Shown here piece by piece: positions 1 to 7,696 of a stretch of 64,000 nucleotides of DNA. How positions within the stretch are numbered: the stretch's first letter is position 1; every line of letters starts with the position of its first letter. The translations under genes were made by a program, and so were the position numbers. Under the pieces are notes generated by a model, which did not search any database, had not been told where the DNA came from, and saw only the letters and a list, made by a program, of their open reading frames with translations. Source of the stretch: JANOYJ01 sp963792485 (GTDB lineage Bacteria; Pseudomonadota; Alphaproteobacteria; Rhizobiales; Rhizobiaceae); contig CAWBWL010000003.1 in assembly GCA_963792485.1 (NCBI GenBank), positions 17,002 to 81,001 of the forward strand, given 5' to 3'.

Positions 1-1
1 A

Positions 2-46
2 TATGGCCCGGCCCTGATGATGGCGCGGGATGCGCCGGAGGCGTGA
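2..46 (+). CDS. possible C-terminal tail of a gene entering from the left
   Basis: The first frame-2 codons read YGPALMMARDAPEA and then a TGA stop. This looks like an ordinary protein C-terminus, but only 14 codons are visible, so no function can be given. It could equally be chance. Confidence 0.2.
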   Translation, partial: YGPALMMARDAPEA

Positions 47-109
47 GCCTCTCCTTCCTGCCGGCCCGGCACCTGGCGCCAATGTCTGTCCCGCCAGCCC
101 GGAGCCAAG

Positions 110-292
110 CGCCCCTCTCTGTCACTTCGTGACATCTCTCCCGCGAGGGGAGAGATCGGCGCTCCGCCGTTTTCCCCACTTCTTGCACTGTTGAAAGAAG
201 AGGGAAATCCGGGACGCGAGCGATCTCCCCCCTGTGGGCGAGACGGGCGAGATGTTCGCCCGGCAGGACAGGACAGAGTGGGCGCCAGGCGC
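110..292. repeat. palindromic intergenic repeat, copy A (diverged)
   Basis: Two inverted arms, built on CTGTCACTTCGTGACATCTC on the left and a matching GCGATCTCCC...GGACAGAG on the right, flank a unique centre of about 55 bases. The same arm design with GAGATC and GACAGG/CTGTC blocks recurs at 4386-4546 and 5354-5514. The DNA between the window start and the first gene at 455 holds only this repeat. This kind of repeat is common between genes in Rhizobiales; its function is not known to me. Confidence 0.6.
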
Positions 293-454
293 CGCAGCTT
301 TCGGCATCCCAAATCGCCCAACTGTGGGATGGATCCGTGCGACAGAAAATTTATCTGCGTGCTGTTTCAATACCTTGGCGCCATAGCGGGAGCGCCTTTA
401 TCCTCACCTTCCAAACCTGCCCCATACTGCGCCCGTTGTGTGGAAAGGCAGGGC

Positions 455-1198
455 ATGTCGGATATTGACTGGAAAGGGGTGATCGAGCGGCAGTCGCGGG
501 ATTTGTTCTTTGTCATGACAGAGATGTTCTTCATGGCCGGTCTCAACAAGGGCGTGCCGTTGACGGTGCTGACGCGGCGGGTTTACCGGCGTATGTTGAT
601 CCTGCTGCGCCCGGCAGAAGCGGCGCTGCGCCGTCTGATCATCATTGCCGCGCGCGGCATTGTGCTGAAGGTCAGGCCCAGCGGTCCGTTTCCGAAGGGA
701 CTGGCGGCGAAGCTGAAGAGGATGGAGCGGGCTTCAGATGCGGCTTCGGATACAGCCGGCGCGCATTCCGGTGTTCAATCTGATCGAGCCGCTCAAGCAT
801 TTCGCCCGGCCCGGCGGACGCAAGCCCTTCCAGGGCAGGCCCACCTCGTTTCCGCGCATCAGCGTGCCGGGCTGGTCCACGCCGTATTTTCCGCCCGAAC
901 CCGTTCCGCTCACCTGCGAGGATCCGATCAACGCCGCGCGGCTCATCCGGCGCATCACAGCGTTCGACACGCGCTGGCAACGCTGCCCAAACAGGCGCGG
1001 CGCTATGTGCGCTGGCGCGGCAAGATGCTTCTCGAAATCCGCAAACTCACCGCGCGCAAACGCGGCTCGCGCATCTCCACCATCCGTCCCGGCTATCCGC
1101 TCGGCCATCGCAAGAAACAGATCCATGAGGTCGACCGGGTCCTGAGCGACTGCTGCTATTTTCTGGACGAGGCAAGGAAGAAGCCGGATACGTCGTAG
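455..1198 (+). CDS. uncharacterised conserved protein with a frame-shifted middle
   Basis: ATG at 455 follows a GGAAAGGCAGGG ribosome site. The N-terminus (MSDIDWKGVIERQ..., then LILLRPAEAALRRLIIIAARG) clearly matches the protein at 56781-57554, which carries LILVPAEAAMRRLIIIAARG at the same place. From about 735-765 to about 965-985 the matching sequence sits in the +1 frame (IPVFNLIEPLKHFARP against TPVFNMFDPMKSFWDYWG). After that the original frame resumes (STIRPGYPLGHRKKQ against SPMRPGYAPGFQKNR). The DNA as given is open throughout but encodes about 75 scrambled residues. Either two compensating sequence errors or a real double frameshift would explain this. No function is recognised. 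The hydrophobic stretch around LRRLIIIAARG may be an amphipathic or membrane-associated helix. Confidence 0.6.
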   Translation: MSDIDWKGVIERQSRDLFFVMTEMFFMAGLNKGVPLTVLTRRVYRRMLILLRPAEAALRRLIIIAARGIVLKVRPSGPFPKGLAAKLKRMERASDAASDTAGAHSGVQSDRAAQAFRPARRTQALPGQAHLVSAHQRAGLVHAVFSARTRSAHLRGSDQRRAAHPAHHSVRHALATLPKQARRYVRWRGKMLLEIRKLTARKRGSRISTIRPGYPLGHRKKQIHEVDRVLSDCCYFLDEARKKPDTS

Positions 1199-1323
1199 GG
1201 GATTCAAAAAATTAATGACCTATCGGACTCGCTGGTCGCTCCAACGGGCATGCAGGCGTTTGTCTATTGCTGACCCGTCAATCCCACGCCGCAAACGCGC
1301 GCCAGCATATCAGAAGGCGAACT

Positions 1324-1354
1324 AAAAAAAACCCGCCGGATTGCTCCAGCGGGT
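1324..1354 (-). terminator. rho-independent terminator of the ABC/pyrimidine operon
   Basis: On the minus strand ACCCGCTGGA, a GCAA loop and TCCGGCGGGT form a 10-bp stem with one mismatch, followed by a run of T. It sits 24 bases beyond the stop of the substrate-binding protein gene and would end the long minus-strand transcript. Confidence 0.8.
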
Positions 1355-1377
1355 CGGTTTCTTAGGTAAGTGAAAAC

Positions 1378-2346
1378 TTACTTAATCGCGTCGGTAATCT
1401 CAGCCGTCCAGGCGCCAGCCGGCTCCTTGGTGATGATCTTTTGATCCAGCAGCGCCTTGGCCGTGCGCTCATACGCGGCCGGGACCAGCTTGCCGGAACC
1501 CGAGCCGATGAGCTTCGCCACTTCGCCCATCATGCGCTTCTGGTGGTTCTCGTCCTGGCCGCCATTGTCCATGACAATGCCGGCGGCTTCGTCAACATTT
1601 TCGAGCGCATATTTCCAGCCCTTCATCGAGGCGGCGACGAACTTGACCATGTTGGCTTTGAACGCCGGGTCCTTGAGCTTGTCTTCCATCGCGTAGAGAC
1701 CGTCTTCCAACAGGTCGTTGCCCATCGCCGAATAGTTGAACACGACAAGGTCCTCCGGCTTGTAGCCGGCGTCAATCAGCTGCCAATATTCATTGTAGGT
1801 CATGACCGAGATGCAGTCGGCCTGCTTCTGTATCAGCGGCTGCACGTCGAACGACTGTTTCAAGACCGTGACGCCGTCCGCGCCGCCTTCGGTTTTCAGG
1901 CCGAGCTTGTTCATCCAGGCATAGAACGGATATTCATTGCCGAAGAACCAGACGCCCAATGTGCGTCCTTTGAAGTCAGCTTCAGTCTTGACCGGGCCGT
2001 TTGCAGGGCAGACCAGCTGCATTCCGGCCTTCTCAAACGGCTGCGCGATGTTGACGAGGCCGACGCCCTTTTCACGGGCCGCCAGCGCGCCGCCCATCCA
2101 GTCGACAATCACATCCGCGCCGCCGCCGGCGATCACCTGCTCCGGCGCGATGTCCGGGCCGCCCGCCTTGATGTCCACGTCAAGGCCCGCCTCGTCATAA
2201 AAGCCCTTGGCCTTGGCAACATAATAACCCGCGAACTGCGCCTGCGCGACCCACTTCAATTGAAGCGTGATCTTGTCAGCGGCAAGCGCTGATCCGGCCA
2301 TCAGCGATAGTGCGAGAGCCATTGTGAGGCTGAGTGTTTTTTTCAT
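1378..2346 (-). CDS. NMT1/ThiY-family ABC transporter periplasmic binding protein
   Basis: The 322-residue protein begins with a classic Sec signal peptide (positively charged MKKT, hydrophobic core, cleavage near SALA-AD). The mature start KITLQLKWVAQAQFAGYYVA is typical of the NMT1/SsuA-like (NitT/TauT class) binding proteins that use the LKW..AQFAGYY pattern for pyrimidine-like or other heteroatom-containing ligands. It should capture its ligand in the periplasm and deliver it to the two permeases and the ATPase encoded just upstream in the same direction. A GGAG ribosome site precedes ATG at 2346. The operon also encodes dihydropyrimidinase and ureidopropionase homologues, so a pyrimidine, dihydropyrimidine or hydantoin ligand is the best inference. 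Thiamine precursors remain an alternative. Confidence 0.85.
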   Translation of the reverse strand: MKKTLSLTMALALSLMAGSALAADKITLQLKWVAQAQFAGYYVAKAKGFYDEAGLDVDIKAGGPDIAPEQVIAGGGADVIVDWMGGALAAREKGVGLVNIAQPFEKAGMQLVCPANGPVKTEADFKGRTLGVWFFGNEYPFYAWMNKLGLKTEGGADGVTVLKQSFDVQPLIQKQADCISVMTYNEYWQLIDAGYKPEDLVVFNYSAMGNDLLEDGLYAMEDKLKDPAFKANMVKFVAASMKGWKYALENVDEAAGIVMDNGGQDENHQKRMMGEVAKLIGSGSGKLVPAAYERTAKALLDQKIITKEPAGAWTAEITDAIK

Positions 2347-2379
2347 TTCAGTGCTCCTGTGTTGCGGCCCCGGTGTTTG

Positions 2380-3482
2380 TTATCGGTAGGACGGGTGCCA
2401 GAATGTTGCGGCGCGCTCGAGAAGTGCGATGACGCCATAGAACAACGATCCCACAATGGCCGCAAGAGCGATTTCTGCCCAGACCATGTCGAGATTCATC
2501 CGACCCACTTCGGTCGAGATTCGAAAACCCATGCCAACGACCGGCGTGCCAAAAAATTCGGCCACGATAGCCCCGATCATCGCAAGGGTGGAATTGATTT
2601 TGAGGGCGTTGAAGACGAAGGGCAGGGCGGCGGGCAGCCGCAGCTTGAACAGCGTCTGCCAATGACTGGAGGCGTAGGTGCGCATCAGGTCGCGCTCCAT
2701 GTCGCCCGCCGCTTTCAGCCCCTCAATCGTGTTCACCAGCATCGGGAAAAAGGTCATGACAATCACCACCGCCGCCTTCGACTGCCAGTCAAAGCCGAAC
2801 CAGATGACCATGACCGGCGCGATGCCGATGATCGGCAGGGCGGAGACCATGTTGCCGATGGGCAGCAGGCCATCGGACAGGAATTTGAAGCGGTCGGCGA
2901 GAATGGCGGTGAGAAAGCCTGAAAACGAGCCGACGAAAAAACCGAACAGAACCGCCTTCAAAACCGTCTGCACAAAGTCCGCAGCCAAGATTGGCAGCGA
3001 TGCCATGAAGCGCGCGCCAATCGCCGAGGGCGGCGGCAGCAGCACGAAGGGCACGCCTGCGCCGCGCGTGATGGCTTCCCACACGATCAGTATCCAAAGC
3101 CCGAACAGGGCAGGGACTCCCAAGCTCCCAGCCAGCCTTCGCCCGACCCGAGCGAACCATCGCCGGAAAGAACTGAGGCCAGCCGCCAGGCGAGGAGCCA
3201 GCAGGCCGCGAGGGCAAGGAAGAAGCTTGCGCTGGCCCTGCCTTCCGCACCCGGCAATAGCCGGATCAGCAGATAGACCGCGATATGCGGGCATATGCCG
3301 AGCACCAGATTGGAGAGCGCGGACGCAGGATGAACAGCGGATGCCGCCGCGCCCATGGCGATCAGCATGATGATGGTCACAGCCATAAAGGTGGACGCGC
3401 CTTCCGTCATCGGCAGGAAAACAAACGCCAGCAGAGCGCAGGCCATCGCCAGCAGCGCCTGCCAGTTTGCGCGCACGCTCAT
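2380..3482 (-). CDS. ABC transporter permease (NitT/TauT type), one frameshift
   Basis: The N-terminal part starts at ATG 3482 (MSVRANWQALL, with several hydrophobic segments) and stops early, ending ESLPCSGFGY. The other frame takes over near 3100-3115 with GVPALFGLWILIVWEAI and runs to 2380. It carries the binding-protein-dependent permease domain, including the EAA-like loop (RTYASSHWQTLFKLRLPAALP). Joined, the gene encodes about 367 residues, with an N-terminal membrane extension before a standard six-helix permease. The start overlaps the upstream permease stop (ATGA), so the two should be co-translated. A single missing or extra base near CCCTGCCCTG explains the break; a sequence error is as likely as real inactivation. 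Confidence 0.75.
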
Positions 3483-4366
3483 GCCGGCCTCCCGCCCATG
3501 CGCGTTGCCGTGAACCGCGCAGCGATATCCACGAGCATCACGAGGATAACAGCCACAACAGACCCCGCGATCAACGCCGCCCAGACATCAATCGTTTGGC
3601 TATAATAGGACCCCGCCAAAAGTTTCGACCCAATCCCCGCCACCGCCCCGGTCGGCAGCTCGCCGACAATCGCGCCCACCAGGCTCGCCGCCACCGCAAC
3701 CTTGATCGAGGTGAAGAAGAACGGCACAGAGGCAGGAGCACGCAGCTTCCAGAATGTCTGCCACCTCGAGGCATTGTAGGTGCGCATCAGGTCGATGTGC
3801 ATTGTTTCCGGCGAGCGCAGCCCTTTGACCATGCCAACCGCGACGGGGAAGAATGAAAGATAGGTCGAAATCAGCGCCTTGGGCAAAAGCCCCGTTACGC
3901 CCACCGCCGCCAAAATGACAATAATCATCGGCGCGACGGCGAGCATCGGTATGGTCTGGCTAGCAATGATCCACGGCAGGAACGACCGCTCCAGAGCCGG
4001 AATATGCACAATGCCGACGGCGATGAGAATGCCGAGAACCGTCCCCATCAGGAAGCCGAGCAGCGTGGACGAAAGCGTCACGCCCGCATGATAGACAAGG
4101 CTGCGCTGCGAGGTCGGCTTCACCGTGAAAATGTTCTTGTAAAGATTCTGCGCCACCTGATGCGGCGCCGGCATGGTCGGTTTCGGCTGACGCATGGTTT
4201 TGGCGACGAGCTCGGAAAAGGTCGAAGTGACGCCGTCGCGCTGGTCCTGGTCCCGCTGGAACGGGGCGTTCATGATGAAGGTGAAAATGTACCAAAGGAC
4301 GAGGAGGATCGCGGTGATTGTCGCGACGGGGAGGAGGCGTGCGTGGATCACGGTTTGCGCTCCCAT
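3479..4366 (-). CDS. ABC transporter permease (NitT/TauT type)
   Basis: This 295-residue inner-membrane protein has an N-terminal anchor (LLPVATITAILLVLWYIFTFI), a periplasmic stretch of about 60 residues, then a binding-protein-dependent transport domain with the cytoplasmic coupling loop RTYNASRWQTFWKLRAPASV. It pairs with the second permease downstream and the ATPase encoded at 4565-5347 to form the importer. The ATG at 4366 lacks a good ribosome site. A GTG at 4351, preceded by GGGAG, may be the true start. Repeat B lies immediately upstream, between this gene and the ATPase gene. Confidence 0.85.
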   Translation of the reverse strand: MGAQTVIHARLLPVATITAILLVLWYIFTFIMNAPFQRDQDQRDGVTSTFSELVAKTMRQPKPTMPAPHQVAQNLYKNIFTVKPTSQRSLVYHAGVTLSSTLLGFLMGTVLGILIAVGIVHIPALERSFLPWIIASQTIPMLAVAPMIIVILAAVGVTGLLPKALISTYLSFFPVAVGMVKGLRSPETMHIDLMRTYNASRWQTFWKLRAPASVPFFFTSIKVAVAASLVGAIVGELPTGAVAGIGSKLLAGSYYSQTIDVWAALIAGSVVAVILVMLVDIAARFTATRMGGRPA

Positions 4367-4385
4367 TTGAAAGTTGGCAGCTCAC

Positions 4386-4546
4386 GCCCCCCTCTGCCTG
4401 TCGGCATCTCCCCCGCGAGGGGGGAGATCGCTGCTTCACGGCTTTCGCATTTGCTTGCAACGGTTGCAGGAAGGGGGAAAGCGGCGGTGAGCGATCTCCC
4501 CCCTCGCGGGGGAGATGCCGACAGGCAGAGAGGGGCGCCTCGCGCC
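4386..4546. repeat. palindromic intergenic repeat, copy B
   Basis: The left arm CTCTGCCTGTCGGCATCTCC is repeated in reverse complement at the right end (GGAGATGCCGACAGGCAGAG), with about 60 bases of unique sequence between the two arm structures. Each arm also holds a GATCTCCCCCC/GGGGGGAGATC hairpin. It occupies the gap between the ATPase and permease genes, within a run of same-strand genes. Copies A and C share the arm design. Confidence 0.85.
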
Positions 4547-4564
4547 GCCCTCTCCGATAGGGCG

Positions 4565-5347
4565 CTACTCATCATAACTATGCCCCGCCCTTAACCCATC
4601 CCGCACCCTCTGCCCGATCCTTAAAAACTCCGGCGTCTCCCTGATCTCCAGCGGCCGCTCCGCCCCCAGATCACACTCAATCACCTCATGAATCTGCCCC
4701 GGCCGCGGCGACATCACCACGATGTGCGTCGACAGAAACACCGCTTCGGGCAGCGAATGCGTGACGAACACGACAGTCTTTTTCGTTTTCGCCCACAGCG
4801 CCAGAAGCTGCACATTCAAATGATCGCGCACGATTTCGTCCAGCGCGCCGAACGGCTCGTCCATCAACAGCATGTGCGGCTGCAAGGACAGGGCGCGGGC
4901 GATGGAGGCGCGCTGCTGCATGCCGCCGGAAAGCTGCCAGGGGTATTTTTTCTCGAAGCCCGCAAGGTTCACCAGCGCGAGATTTTCCGCCACGCGCGCC
5001 TGTGCGTCGGCTTTCGAAAGCCCCATCACTTCCAGCGGCAGAGCGATATTGTCGGCAATTGTGCGCCAGGGAAACAAAGCCGCCTGCTGAAACACATAGC
5101 CATAGGCGCGGCTTTCCCGCGCCCGCTGCGGCGTCATGCCGTTGACGGAAATCGTCCCGCCGGTCGGTTTTTCGAGATCGGCGATGACGCGCAGCAGCGT
5201 GGTCTTGCCGCAGCCGGACGGGCCGATCAGCGAGACGAACTCGCCCTCGGCAATGTCGAGACTAATGTTCGACAGCGCGTGGACGGGGCCGTCATTTGTG
5301 GTGAAGGTGAGGGAGAGGTTGCGGGCGGAGATGACGGGAGAGTTCAC
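4565..5347 (-). CDS. ABC transporter ATP-binding protein (NitT/TauT type)
   Basis: The cytoplasmic ATPase has Walker A GPSGCGKTTLL, a Q-loop (YVFQQAALFPW), the signature LSGGMQQRASIARAL, Walker B LLMDEPFGALD and the switch histidine in VFVTHSLPEA. It energises the importer formed with the two permeases and the binding protein downstream. An open frame extends upstream to 5422, but those 25 residues (including ISPLMGEMPTGRGG) are just the translation of repeat C. I therefore place the start at GTG 5347 (VNSPVISARNLSLTF), giving 260 residues, the usual family length. Confidence 0.85.
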   Translation of the reverse strand: MNSPVISARNLSLTFTTNDGPVHALSNISLDIAEGEFVSLIGPSGCGKTTLLRVIADLEKPTGGTISVNGMTPQRARESRAYGYVFQQAALFPWRTIADNIALPLEVMGLSKADAQARVAENLALVNLAGFEKKYPWQLSGGMQQRASIARALSLQPHMLLMDEPFGALDEIVRDHLNVQLLALWAKTKKTVVFVTHSLPEAVFLSTHIVVMSPRPGQIHEVIECDLGAERPLEIRETPEFLRIGQRVRDGLRAGHSYDE

Positions 5348-5353
5348 GTCGAG

Positions 5354-5514
5354 GCACCCCCCTCTGCCTGTCGGCATCTCCCCCATAAGGGGGGAGATCG
5401 CTGTGTCTCCGCCTGCCGCCAATCTCCAAACTTGAAGATTGGCGAAAGCCGCGCCGCGTGCGATCTCCCCCCTCGCGGGGGAGATGCCGACAGGCAGAGA
5501 GGGGCGCCTCGCGC
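5354..5514. repeat. palindromic intergenic repeat, copy C
   Basis: The arms are near-identical to copy B (CTCTGCCTGTCGGCATCTCC and its inverse) and flank a different central sequence. The right-hand tail GGGGCGCCTCGCGCC is also shared with copy B. It fills the gap between dihydropyrimidinase and the ATPase gene and ends only a few bases from the GTG start chosen for the ATPase. Confidence 0.85.
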
Positions 5515-5537
5515 CAAGCTATGAAAAAAATTCACCC

Positions 5538-6989
5538 TCAAACCCCACTCGCCGGTATCCCCGTGCGCTCCACTTTCCTCGGGGCCACAACCTCTTTCCA
5601 TTTCGACAGCGCCACATTCACCGCGCCCTTCGCCTCGCGCGCCACGAACTCCCCATGCCCCGGCTGAACATCCACCTTGCCATCGTGAATGGACAGATGC
5701 CCGCGCGTCAGGACGAACTTTGGCAGCCCAGTCAGCTCCATGCCCTCAAACACATTATAGTCGATCACCGACTGCTGGCTCTTGGCCGAAATCGTCTTCT
5801 TCTTTTTCGGATCCCACACGACAATATCCGCATCCGCGCCTTCAACAATCGCGCCCTTCTTCGGATACATGTTCAAAATCTTGGCGATGTTGGTCGAAGT
5901 CACCGCGACAAATTCGTTCATCGTCAGCCGCCCGGTATTGACGCCCTTGGTCCACAGCACCGGCATCCGGTCCTCCAGCCCGCCGGTGCCGTTGGGGATT
6001 TTGGTGAAGTCGCCCACGCCAAACTGCTTCTGCTTTGTGGTGAACGAGCAATGATCCGTCGCCACCACTTGCAGCGAGCCGGCCTGTAAACCGGCCCAGA
6101 GCGAATCCTGATGCAGCTTGTTGCGGAACGGCGGCGACATGACGCGCCGCGCCGCGTGGTCCCAGTCTTTGTTCTGATATTCGCTCTCGTCCAGCGTCAG
6201 ATGCTGCACCAGCGGCTCGCCATAGACGCGCATGCCTTTCTGGCGGGCGCGGCGGATGGCCTCATGCGCGGGCTCGCACGATGTGTGCACCACATAGAGC
6301 GGCACGCCCGCCATGTCGGCGATCATGATGGCGCGGTTTGTCGCCTCGCCCTCGACTTCCGGCGGGCGCGAATAGGCGTGGGCTTCGGGCCCATTGTTGC
6401 CTTCGGCGAGGAGCTTCTGCTGCAATTGGGCGACGACGTCGCCGTTTTCGGCATGCACCAGCGGCAGCGCGCCCAGCTCGGCGCAGCGCTTGAACGATGA
6501 ATACATTTCATCGTCATTGACCATCAGCGCGCCCTTATAGGCCATGAAATGTTTGAACGAGGTGATGCCCCTGTCCAGCACCTCTTTCATCTCGTTAAAC
6601 ACCTGCTCGCCCCACCAGGTCACCGCCATGTGGAACGAATAATCGCAGCAGGCCTTGGACGTCTTGTTGTCCCACATCTGAAGGGCCTCCAAGAGCGACT
6701 GGCCCGGAGCCGGCAGGCAGAAATCCACCACCATCGTCGTCCCGCCCGAAAGCGCCGCCCGCGTGCCGCTCTCGAAGTCGTCCGCCGAGTAGGTGCCCAT
6801 GAACGGCATTTCCAGATGCGTGTGCGGGTCGATGCCGCCGGGCATGACGTAGCAGCCTGTGGCGTCCAGCTCGTGGTCGGCGTGCAGGTCAGGGCCGATG
6901 GCGGCTATTTTGTCGTGCTTGATGAGAACGTCAGCCTTCCATGTGCGGTCGGCGGTGACGATGGTGCCGTTTTTGATGACTTTGGACAT
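5538..6989 (-). CDS. hydA: dihydropyrimidinase (D-hydantoinase family)
   Basis: The enzyme opens the ring of 5,6-dihydrouracil or dihydrothymine to the N-carbamoyl-beta-amino acid, the second step of reductive pyrimidine breakdown, in the cytoplasm. It is a cyclic amidohydrolase with the full binuclear zinc set visible: H56 and H58 (DPHTHLEMP), carboxylatable K152 (FMAYKG), H179 (LVHAEN), H235 (VVHTSC) and D312 (VATDHCSF). ATG 6989 follows AAGGAG at good spacing; an upstream in-frame ATG at 7034 has no support. Length is 483 residues, normal for the family. The next step is encoded at 7697-8944. No dihydropyrimidine dehydrogenase (first step) is present in the window. Confidence 0.92.
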   Translation of the reverse strand: MSKVIKNGTIVTADRTWKADVLIKHDKIAAIGPDLHADHELDATGCYVMPGGIDPHTHLEMPFMGTYSADDFESGTRAALSGGTTMVVDFCLPAPGQSLLEALQMWDNKTSKACCDYSFHMAVTWWGEQVFNEMKEVLDRGITSFKHFMAYKGALMVNDDEMYSSFKRCAELGALPLVHAENGDVVAQLQQKLLAEGNNGPEAHAYSRPPEVEGEATNRAIMIADMAGVPLYVVHTSCEPAHEAIRRARQKGMRVYGEPLVQHLTLDESEYQNKDWDHAARRVMSPPFRNKLHQDSLWAGLQAGSLQVVATDHCSFTTKQKQFGVGDFTKIPNGTGGLEDRMPVLWTKGVNTGRLTMNEFVAVTSTNIAKILNMYPKKGAIVEGADADIVVWDPKKKKTISAKSQQSVIDYNVFEGMELTGLPKFVLTRGHLSIHDGKVDVQPGHGEFVAREAKGAVNVALSKWKEVVAPRKVERTGIPASGV

Positions 6990-7058
6990 GGGGTAAGCTC
7001 CTTGAAACTTCATCGGGAATTTGACTTCCCTCATCTGTCTTGCTTCGAAAGACTGCTT

Positions 7059-7077
7059 CTCTCCCCGTGGGGGAGAG
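7059..7077. repeat. short perfect hairpin upstream of dihydropyrimidinase
   Basis: CTCTCCCC-GT(G)-GGGGAGAG forms a perfect 8-bp stem about 70 bases upstream of the hydA start. A second, looser purine/pyrimidine-rich inverted pair follows to about 7121. It looks like a degenerate member of the local repeat families rather than a terminator, because no T-run follows. Confidence 0.4.
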
Positions 7078-7193
7078 CAGAGAGCTGCGCTGCTCTTCGC
7101 CTCTCCCCCCCGAGAGCTTGTTCCGCAAAGCCAGGTGAGTGACTGTGCGCAGGCGAAAACCTGATTGTGCCGCAGACTTCGAATATTCGTCCT

Positions 7194-7539
7194 TCAAACA
7201 CTGTCAGAATGGTTTCCAGCACAGCCGCGCGTCTCCTTGCGCACTTCGCTGTTCCAGAACCGCAGCACCGAGTATCCGTCTCCTTGTTCAGCACACACCG
7301 TCCGGTCCATGCCATATTCCGGCTTAGCATGCTGCATCACCATCCAACTCGACGATCAGATGATGCTCCCGGCACAGCAAATCGGCGATATAGGGTCCAA
7401 GGGGAACTTGCTTGCGCACGTGAAGGCCATAGAGCCTGCGGTCCCGGAGCTCTGACCAGAGAACCATTCCTCCTCTGTCTCGTTTGCGCCGGAGGGAACG
7501 GGCGCGGCTGATGCTTTCATTGGTTACCGCGTGGGGCAT
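7194..7539 (-). pseudogene. DUF559 endonuclease-like gene, single frameshift
   Basis: Starting at 7539, the frame encodes MPHAVTNESISRARSLRR... followed by LWSELRDRRLYGLHVRKQ, VPLGPYIADLLC and LIVELDGD. This is the Vsr/PD-(D/E)XK-like DUF559 fold, with the catalytic-type ELDG. The frame then stops at 7324. Shifting by one base at about 7340 restores QHAKPEYGMDRT and GYSVLRFWNSEV, the conserved DUF559 ending, up to a TGA at 7194. A single indel in GGTGATGCAGCAT accounts for the break. The gene sits between two steps of the pyrimidine pathway, where it has no obvious role, and is flanked by repeats. It may be a dead insertion or an intact gene with a base-call error. Confidence 0.7.
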
Positions 7540-7570
7540 CAGGGATTTCCCTGTGCTTTGCGGGGGACAA

Positions 7571-7689
7571 GTCCGGAGCGAGGCGCCCCCACCCTACCCC
7601 TCCCCACAGGGGGAGAGGGGACTCACAGGCGCTGCAGAACCCCTCCCCCTTGTGGGGAGGGGCAGGGGTGGGGTGCGCCTCGCACTGAA
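7571..7689. repeat. second family of inverted repeat, copy E
   Basis: GGAGCGAGGCGCCCCCACCC at the left end and GGGTGGGGTGCGCCTCGC at the right end form terminal inverted arms. Internal CCCCTCCCCACAGGGGGAG and CCTCCCCCTTGTGGGGAGG hairpins lie between them. The design is the same as 14288-14406. It separates the DUF559 remnant from the amidohydrolase gene. Confidence 0.8.
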
Positions 7690-7696
7690 CTTTCCA

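Noticed and set aside
2359..3370. plus-strand open frames over the ABC permease
   Set aside because: They mirror the permease gene and carry no recognisable features.
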